This document shows, piece by piece, positions 55,075 to 64,000 of a DNA stretch of 64,000 nucleotides (positions are counted from its first letter, which is position 1; each line of letters begins with the position of its first letter). Location: contig JAXCGZ010007683.1 of NCBI GenBank assembly GCA_037179515.1, positions 1-64,000 of the forward strand, given 5' to 3'. A model generated the notes under the pieces. It had not been told where the DNA came from. It saw only the letters and a list, made by a program, of their open reading frames with translations, and ran no database searches. Both the position numbers and the translations under genes were made by a program. This stretch comes from Halocaridina rubra. Lineage: Eukaryota; Arthropoda; Malacostraca; Decapoda; Atyidae.

Positions 55075-55165
55075 CGAGGTATGGGACAGGAACATATAGA
55101 GAACACTGGCCAGAAACATCGAACCCACATAAAAGTGGGAAAAGATGTAGACGAAGAAGATCACT
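55070..55165 (+). repeat. LINE 3' terminus (GAA-type tail)
   Basis: gaggtatgggacaggaacat, actggccagaaacatcgaac and aaaagatgtagacgaagaag, matching 25972-26070 in reverse. Follows the right palindrome arm directly. Confidence 0.6.
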
Positions 55166-55379
55166 CACTCTATACTGCATACAAGGTATCACTCCTCCCC
55201 TATATGTGTTTCTAAAGATGTTGTTCCACTCACTGGCTCGAACCCTTAAATAAACCATAAACAACAGTAATTCCTCTATGATAAGGATGAATGTCAGTAC
55301 GAGCAGGTTTCCTGAAACCCCCTAGAGCACAATTAGCATCAGACATGAATGACTAATTAGCTTCTCTATTAATAATGAT

Positions 55380-55555
55380 CTTGGGAACCATGATAGCACA
55401 GTGGTTAGAATACTCGACTCGGGAGGTGATAGATCTGCGATCGAACTCATCGTGGTGTTAAGAAGGGCAGACAACCTTAATTACCCATCTTCAACCTGTG
55501 TGTGTCCATCCTCATGCTGGGGATTAGTAGTGACACATAGAACAGCAAAAATTAT
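55380..55555 (+). repeat. tRNA-derived SINE, family S1
   Basis: accatgatagcacagtggtt then agaatactcgactcgggagg (A-box-like), gatctgcgatcgaactcatc (B-box-like), caacctgtgtgtgtccatcc and tggggattagtagtgacaca. Confidence 0.75.
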
Positions 55556-55559
55556 TAAT

Positions 55560-57640
55560 ACCGATTTTGACTTGCATACTGAAGTTCAATCTTCTTTACT
55601 GTAGTGTAGAATTTCTCATATTGAGAGAATACATAATTCAAGGATTTAAATATTCGTCTTAAACAAGCAGAGCCCTATGATCATTATTATTATTACAAAC
55701 CAAGCAACAAGCCCAGGTAGAAAAAGTCCCAAAGCAGGTGGATCCAGGAGGGGAAGCAATTTGGTTGGGAAAAGAAATTTCCCAGCTGAGTTTTGCGAGA
55801 TCAATTACAGTATATGATAATTTGACGCTTTTTGCTGGCCTCCTCTCCCTATCAGCTAAATTTCAAACCTAAAATAAAGGTAAATATGTAAGCATTCATA
55901 GAGCGGTACAAAACAATAGAAGAAAGAGAAATATATGAATCATTTAGATGGCATGGCATAAGAGACTATTTCATGTATAGTCTACATAAAATAAAAATAA
56001 AAATAGCAATATACTTTTAATATTAGTGTACTCACCTTCATTTCACATGCAGATCTACTTTTTCATAGCAATGAGATTCCACTATCAACCCATTCCGTGA
56101 AGTCTGACAAATTTACGATAAAATTTACCTTTTGTGTTTAAAAATGAATATTATAACGGAGAATGTAATGTTACTAGATACTACTGAATAAGTAATGGGA
56201 CAGTGTTATAAAAAATATATCATGCAATAACAACTGCAAATATTTAATACGTCTCACACCATTACAGAAAGTTATCCAGAGTCTGTATTTTCAATAAGAC
56301 ATTCAGTTTTTTCTTATCTTAAAAGTTCACAACTAACAACAATTGACATCCCATACACAAAAATTCCTTGTTTATTGCAGTACAACAATCTTTTCAATGC
56401 ACACTTTAATCTTTATTGGAATGAGTTCTCAAGGCATCTCAGTGATGGCACAATGGAATTACATCAGATGAGGTAATTTATTACTACGAACCTCAAAAGT
56501 TCACAAAATGTACCATGTAATGTATGCTCGCACGATCATCTCAAATATGATTTCTATATTATATCAAATAAATACTTTTATATATAAGAATACAAATTAA
56601 ATCAAATTTAGACTCAACCACCTTATTGGAATAACTGAAATTGCTCATTTTTTCTTGGATTTAATTATAACTCACGGTATCTGAAGTCTAAAGTAATAAA
56701 CTGACTTACGAAGCTTATCTTATTTATAAATGTCTTTAGTATTTGTGCAAAATTGTAGCCAATTATCTGAAACCTTCTTTTACATACATTTTTCATTTCT
56801 TTCACAAATAATATAAGTATACAAAGTTAATTTTTACTGTGCAAAAATGTAGCTAATTACCCAAAAACTCATCTAACATACTCTTTTCACAAGTAATATA
56901 ATATGCTAAATTACTTTAACTTCTTTTTATATATCCTCTTCAAACATATTATGATTATGATCAAAGGTATATAAATATACATGCACACACCTTTAGCCAT
57001 AATAAAGATCAGCATATCGCTAGTTAAAGTACAAGCAATATACGTTATATTGAATCAATACTGTGTACACAAAAATATGTTTTGCCTTTCAATATATTTT
57101 TTGTGGTGTTATTGTAGTATGCGATGTACTTCACTTTCTGTAATCTACTGTGTCCTGATCTGACCTAACTAGCTTAGGTTAGGTTAGTTGGGCTATATTA
57201 GGGTTCAGGAGTCAACAGATAGTCTATTGTATACTACAATAGCACCCATTTTGTTCCACAGCCAGTTCAGAGTTAAGAAATTTTTTCAAAATATATTTAA
57301 TTATGTAAAGATATTAAATATGCTTACAGTGCATGTGGACATAAATTAATATTTGGATTTAGTTTTTGCTTTTTACCTCTTTGTTGAAGCTGGGGGTAGT
57401 ATACGTTTCCTGAAAATTACATATGAACATTCAGTCAGGTCATCCAAAGATGATTTCCCTAAACATGGAAAACAGTTACATCAAATGCAAATGATCGGGT
57501 TTGTTCAGTTACAGTGCAGTGAATGAGTACCATGAAGTAATCCCACGATAATTAGATAACTCTAAAATTATTGATAAATCGCACAAAACAACAGTTAATA
57601 TTAGCTGTTAACATAGGAATTCATGTTTTACAGAAATAAA
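55560..57640. other. Unassigned AT-rich region
   Basis: No conserved frame, element or repeat recognised. aggttaggttag at about 57177 is a two-unit TTAGG-like motif only. Confidence 0.5.
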
Positions 57641-57645
57641 AAAGC

Positions 57646-57981
57646 TCACATACCAAACAAATATATTAAAGACAAGCCTATCCTTGCAGGCAAAGGAAGG
57701 AGGCTATCTATATGAACAAAAATATTTGAAATAAAAAAAATTAGGATCCCTATGCCAAGACCAGGGGTAAGGTACCTGATGACAATCAAGGGGGGGGGGA
57801 AACCAACAAAACCTAAACCAATAAACAAGTAAAGGCACAGTGAGCAATCAGACGGCAAACATACCCATAAGTTTAGAGCAAGGTTGATCCGATAAGAAAG
57901 GGCAGTCATATCGCTGTAAATGTCAAAAGATTCCAGCAATGACCTCCATCCAGCTGGGATGGAGATCCACAATGCCAACAT
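57646..57981 (-). other. 111-codon hydrophobic ORF, unidentified
   Basis: MLALWISIPAGWRSLLESFD, then hydrophobic runs around LYLFIGLGFVGFPPPLIVIR and LGIGILIFFISNIFV that could be membrane segments. No splice context or family recognised; may be a repeat or a chance frame. Confidence 0.2.
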
Positions 57982-57989
57982 GGAACTGT

Positions 57990-59174
<1,185 letters not shown>

Positions 59175-59283
59175 AAAACTATTTAACATTATCGTAACAC
59201 TAAGGAAGAAATGTACAAATCCCTCCCCTATTTAAGGCCATGTCATATATACACAATGAAGAGTTCTTTTCAGGTTTTTCTGA

Positions 59284-59511
59284 TTACATCTCCCTGACAT
59301 TGGTTAACGGAGTTGAGCCACCACCTCCTCCACTAGCAGCAGCACCGTCAGAAGAGTGTCTCCCAGATTCCATTTCGGAGGAGGCAGAGGAAGAGAGAGT
59401 GGTGTTAGATCCCAACGGGTCGGAGGAGCTCGGCACAGACATGCCACGTTCGTGAAATCTTCTAGGCCTGTTGGGGGAGAGCTTAGCCGGGTCCACGCTG
59501 CTTGGGTCCGC
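59284..59511 (-). CDS. C-terminal exon of an unidentified neighbouring gene
   Basis: 75 codons plus TAA behind acceptor ttctacag, phase 0. Begins ADPSSVDPAKLSPNRPRRFH, then a Ser-rich acidic region, a run of five Gly and the end STPLTNVREM. It is far richer in GC than its surroundings and has an open frame up to a clear acceptor, which supports a real terminal exon. I do not recognise the protein; a disordered cytoplasmic tail with a C-terminal peptide is plausible. It lies upstream of the ORP start on the same strand, and the rest of the gene must be at higher coordinates. The (TA)n tract at 58972-59170 would fall in its 3' UTR or just beyond. Confidence 0.6.
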   Translation of the reverse strand, partial: ADPSSVDPAKLSPNRPRRFHERGMSVPSSSDPLGSNTTLSSSASSEMESGRHSSDGAAASGGGGGSTPLTNVREM

Positions 59512-59519
59512 CTGTAGAA

Positions 59520-61463
<1,944 letters not shown>

Positions 61464-61914
61464 CAGAGAGTCCCTGGGTTATGCTGTCCCCAAGTTACAA
61501 TGTTCCACCATTATGAAAAAGGTGCATAAATTATTAATAACTTATTAATAAAGCAAATTTTTGTCCTACCTGGCTTGTGTTGTATATTCAAACGTCACGC
61601 ACTAAACAGTTTGCAAGTGTGGGGAACAAATACATAGCTAGCAGCACTGTTGAATTTGTATATTTAAAATTAATGGATTTATTTGTTTACTTGTTTATGC
61701 ATTTGGTTATATTAAGGAATTAGAATTAATTTATTTACGATCATTATATGAAAAAGTTTGTTGAGCGTGGAGAAAGAATACGCCATCGTGCAGCATTAGA
61801 CCGAGAAGAGAAGAAGAAGCTTTGCTCAGCTTACTCTAATATGCCATATTGTTTCCCATGCTCATCGGCTCTTTTCTTGTTTTTGTTTGTGTTCGCTCAT
61901 TATTGACCTGTACT

Positions 61915-63570
61915 ATGCATCCCAAGAGTAGTGGTGATTTTTCTGATGGCAGTGCTGCTAAGAAAAGGAAAGCCATCACTATGGTTATTAAAGATGAAAT
62001 AATAAGATGCTCGGAAAAGGGAGAAAGTGCTATGAACATTGGCTGCTCTCTGGGGTTAGACCGTTAGATGGTGGCAACAATCATTAAGGAAAAAGATCGC
62101 ATCCATATGCATGTGAAAGGTTCTGCTTCTATGATGTTCACTATGATTACCAAGCAGCATAGTATTCTTATGAACGAGATAGAGAGATTATTAGTGCTTT
62201 GGCAGGATGATCAGCATTGACAGCGTATCCCTTTGAGCCTCATATTGACACAAGTAAAAGCTAAAAGATTGTTCGATGCCGTGAAAAGGGGGAAGGGAGT
62301 GAAAGTGAAGAGTTTCTGGCCAGTAAGGGTCGGTTTAATTGTTTTTAGACTCGTACTAATTTCCATAGTCTAAGGGTGCAAGGTGAAGCTGCTAGTGGTG
62401 ATGAGAAAGCAGCAAAAGATTTTCCCAGTGTGTTAGGAGAAATAATTATGGAGGGGGATTACCATGCTGAACAAATATCTAACATGAATTAGTCTGGCTT
62501 GTTTTGGAAGCATATGCTCAGTCGTACATACATTGCCAAGGAGGAGAAGGCAACAACAAGCCATAAAGTCAGCAAGGAGAGACTGACTTTGCTTTTTGGG
62601 GTTAATGCTGCTGGAGACTGTAAGCTGAAGCCCTTGTTGGCTTACATGGCAGAAAATCTAAGAGCACTCAAGGAAATTTGGAAGGGTCAACCGCCAATCA
62701 TCCGGAAGTCGAACAAGAAGGCTTGGATAACCCTTCAGATAATATTTTAGGACTGGTTCAGCAACCATTTTTTGCTTCCAAGGGTCTGCTTTTTAAGGTG
62801 TTATTAGTGATGGACAGTGCCTCTGGTCACCCTCCCCATCGGGATGACACAAGAATTTTACTCTCAAGGAGTTTTGGAAGTCATCCAATATTCTTCAGGC
62901 TGTGAATAATACTGCTGTTTCTTGGGAAGAAGTTAAGCAGGTGAACTTGAATAGGGTATAGAATAAACTGTGCTCCCAGTTTGTGAATGACTTCCGTGGC
63001 TTTGAGGAGACAGTTGAGGCTGTCACCAAGAATGAAGTTAGCCCGAGTAAGGAGCTCAAGTTGGAGGTGGAGCCTGATGATGTCAAAGAGTTGCAGGAAT
63101 CTCATGGAGAGGAGTTAACTTCTGAGGACCTCATTCAACTGGAGAAGCAGATGGTTGAAGAGGATGAAGAAATACCAACCCCAGAGTCCAAGAGGTTCAC
63201 GACTAGGGAATTGGAAGAATTCTTTACTCTGATAGAGGGAGGGTTGACAAAGCAAGAGGCTCAGGACCCCAACACAGCCATGTTCAATAAGGTTGCCAGA
63301 GAGTTTACAGATTGCCTGTGGTGTTACAAGGAAATTTGATAGGAAAAGAAGAGGGCATCCCTCCAAACACCCCTCAGCCAATTCTTCGTGAAGGCAGAGC
63401 CCCCAGCAACATACCCTGTACCCTCTATCTCTGGTGCCTCTAAGAATCACCTTCCCCAGTATCTCCAGCATTTGCTGAAGGTTCTCTTGTCTTTCCAGAC
63501 TCACATACTCCAGTCTCCTCAGCACCTGCCTCTTCAGCTTTCTCCTCCTTATATGTTTATCTCTCCCTCC
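61915..63570 (+). pseudogene. Tigger transposase (TIGD1-like), broken
   Basis: ATG at 61915: MHPKSSGDFSDGSAAKKRKA, ITMVIKDEIIRCSEKGESAM, then a stop at 62065; TIIKEKDRIHMHVKGSASMM; RIPLSLILTQVKAKRLFDAV; FWKHMLSRTYIAKEEKATTS and ERLTLLFGVNAAGDCKLKPL (DDE core); LLVMDSASGHPPH (second catalytic Asp); GFEETVEAVTKN and the acidic C-terminal region; then QTPLSQFFVKAEPPAT. The order matches pogo/Tigger transposases (HTH and CENP-B-like DNA-binding, DDE). At least four in-frame stops and several shifts make it inactive. Confidence 0.88.
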
Positions 63571-63578
63571 CTTGCAAC

Positions 63579-63611
<33 letters not shown>

Positions 63612-63806
63612 CTTTATTTCCATTTCATTACAATGGGTATTCGTCAGCCAGGGCAAGCCCCAACCCCCCACTGTGGTGTCCAAACACAGCAGTTCCTGCC
63701 AGTAAACAGCTTAAACTCTCGGTCTTGGACGGGAACCGATCTTTCGACCTCGTGAATGCGAAGCCAGCGCGTTACCACTGTACTAGCCAGCAAGTCGACC
63801 ACACGA
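63570..63806 (-). repeat. tRNA-derived SINE with (TTA)n tail, family S2
   Basis: Minus strand: ctagtacagtggtaacgcgc (A-box), gaaagatcggttcccgtcca (B-box ggttcccgtcc), body to ggaaataaagg and then (tta)n at 63575-63611. Distinct from S1. Nested in the Tigger element. Confidence 0.8.
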
Positions 63807-63915
63807 GTAAAGGTAAGCAATACTATATAGTGTACTTTTCCTATTTTTGTCTTAGATTACACGAGTAAAGGTAAGCAATACTGTATGGTGTACTTTTACT
63901 ATTTTTGTCTTAAAA
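63804..63915. repeat. 56-bp tandem duplication
   Basis: acacgagtaaaggtaagcaa with ctatttttgtctta repeated at about 63804-63858 and 63859-63914, about 90% identical. Confidence 0.85.
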
Positions 63916-64000
63916 TATGAACTTATATAATTTTTACATGATTTAGGTTATATATTTTTTAGCACTGGTGGCGGACCTAGGTTCGTTTTTAGGTGTGTTC

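Larger units (their letters stand above)
61464..64000 (+). mobile_element. Tigger (pogo) DNA transposon, family M4, right end off window
   Basis: Starts after TA with cagagagtccctgggttatg, matching the terminus of the element at 35668-37054, and shares with it about 200 bp (61560-61760, including one copy of the ccaaatgcataaac-type unit seen four times there). Carries the transposase pseudogene and a nested SINE. The 3' terminal repeat is not seen and presumably lies beyond 64000. Confidence 0.8.

Noticed and set aside
57170..57200. TTAGG telomere-like motif
   Set aside because: Only two units, aggttaggttag; not an interstitial telomere array.
59240..59455. Plus-strand ORF opposite the orphan exon
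   Set aside because: Antisense shadow of the minus-strand C-terminal exon, which has an acceptor and better amino-acid composition.

Overview
The window is eukaryotic, AT-rich and repeat-laden: long (TA)n and (GA)n microsatellites, tRNA-derived SINEs, several non-LTR retrotransposon families and decayed pogo/Tigger DNA transposons. This make-up and the animal-type protein suggest an arthropod, most likely a decapod crustacean. The taxon is inferred, not shown.

The main gene, on the minus strand, is an oxysterol-binding-protein-related protein of the ORP3/6/7 (OSBPL3/6/7) class. I reconstructed 17 coding exons between 32861 (ATG) and 1349. All have GT/AG borders and join in one frame of 805 codons: N-terminal leader, PH domain (about residues 84-182), linker with an FFAT-type ER-targeting motif (EYFDAAD, 526-532), then most of the lipid-binding ORD domain including the EQVSHHPP signature split across an intron. 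The last part of the ORD (roughly 200 residues by family comparison) lies beyond base 1. The ATG exon begins in 5' UTR behind a splice acceptor, so the promoter and first exon lie upstream and were not found. A 21-nt microexon sits in the linker.

The only other host exon I can support is 59284-59511 (minus): a Ser/Gly-rich, relatively GC-rich C-terminal exon with a stop codon, the end of an unidentified neighbouring gene that extends to higher coordinates.

Region by region: 1-770 is a LINE fragment; 1.3-32.9 kb is the ORP gene, whose introns carry SINEs, LINE 3' ends, Tigger relics and MITEs; 33.3-41.4 kb holds hAT-like and Tigger-like non-autonomous elements and microsatellites; 42.2-52 kb is a cluster of copies of one CR1/L2/Rex1-like LINE, including an uninterrupted 844-codon endonuclease-RT ORF; 53.3-55.1 kb has two large inverted repeats; 59.3-59.5 kb is the orphan exon; 61.46 kb to the right edge is a Tigger element with a broken transposase, carrying a tRNA-derived SINE.

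I see no exotic gene system. The more interesting points are the microexon, a hAT-like element with perfect 8-bp target duplications, matched longer and deleted Tigger derivatives, a conserved hairpin at LINE 3' ends, and long inverted repeats.
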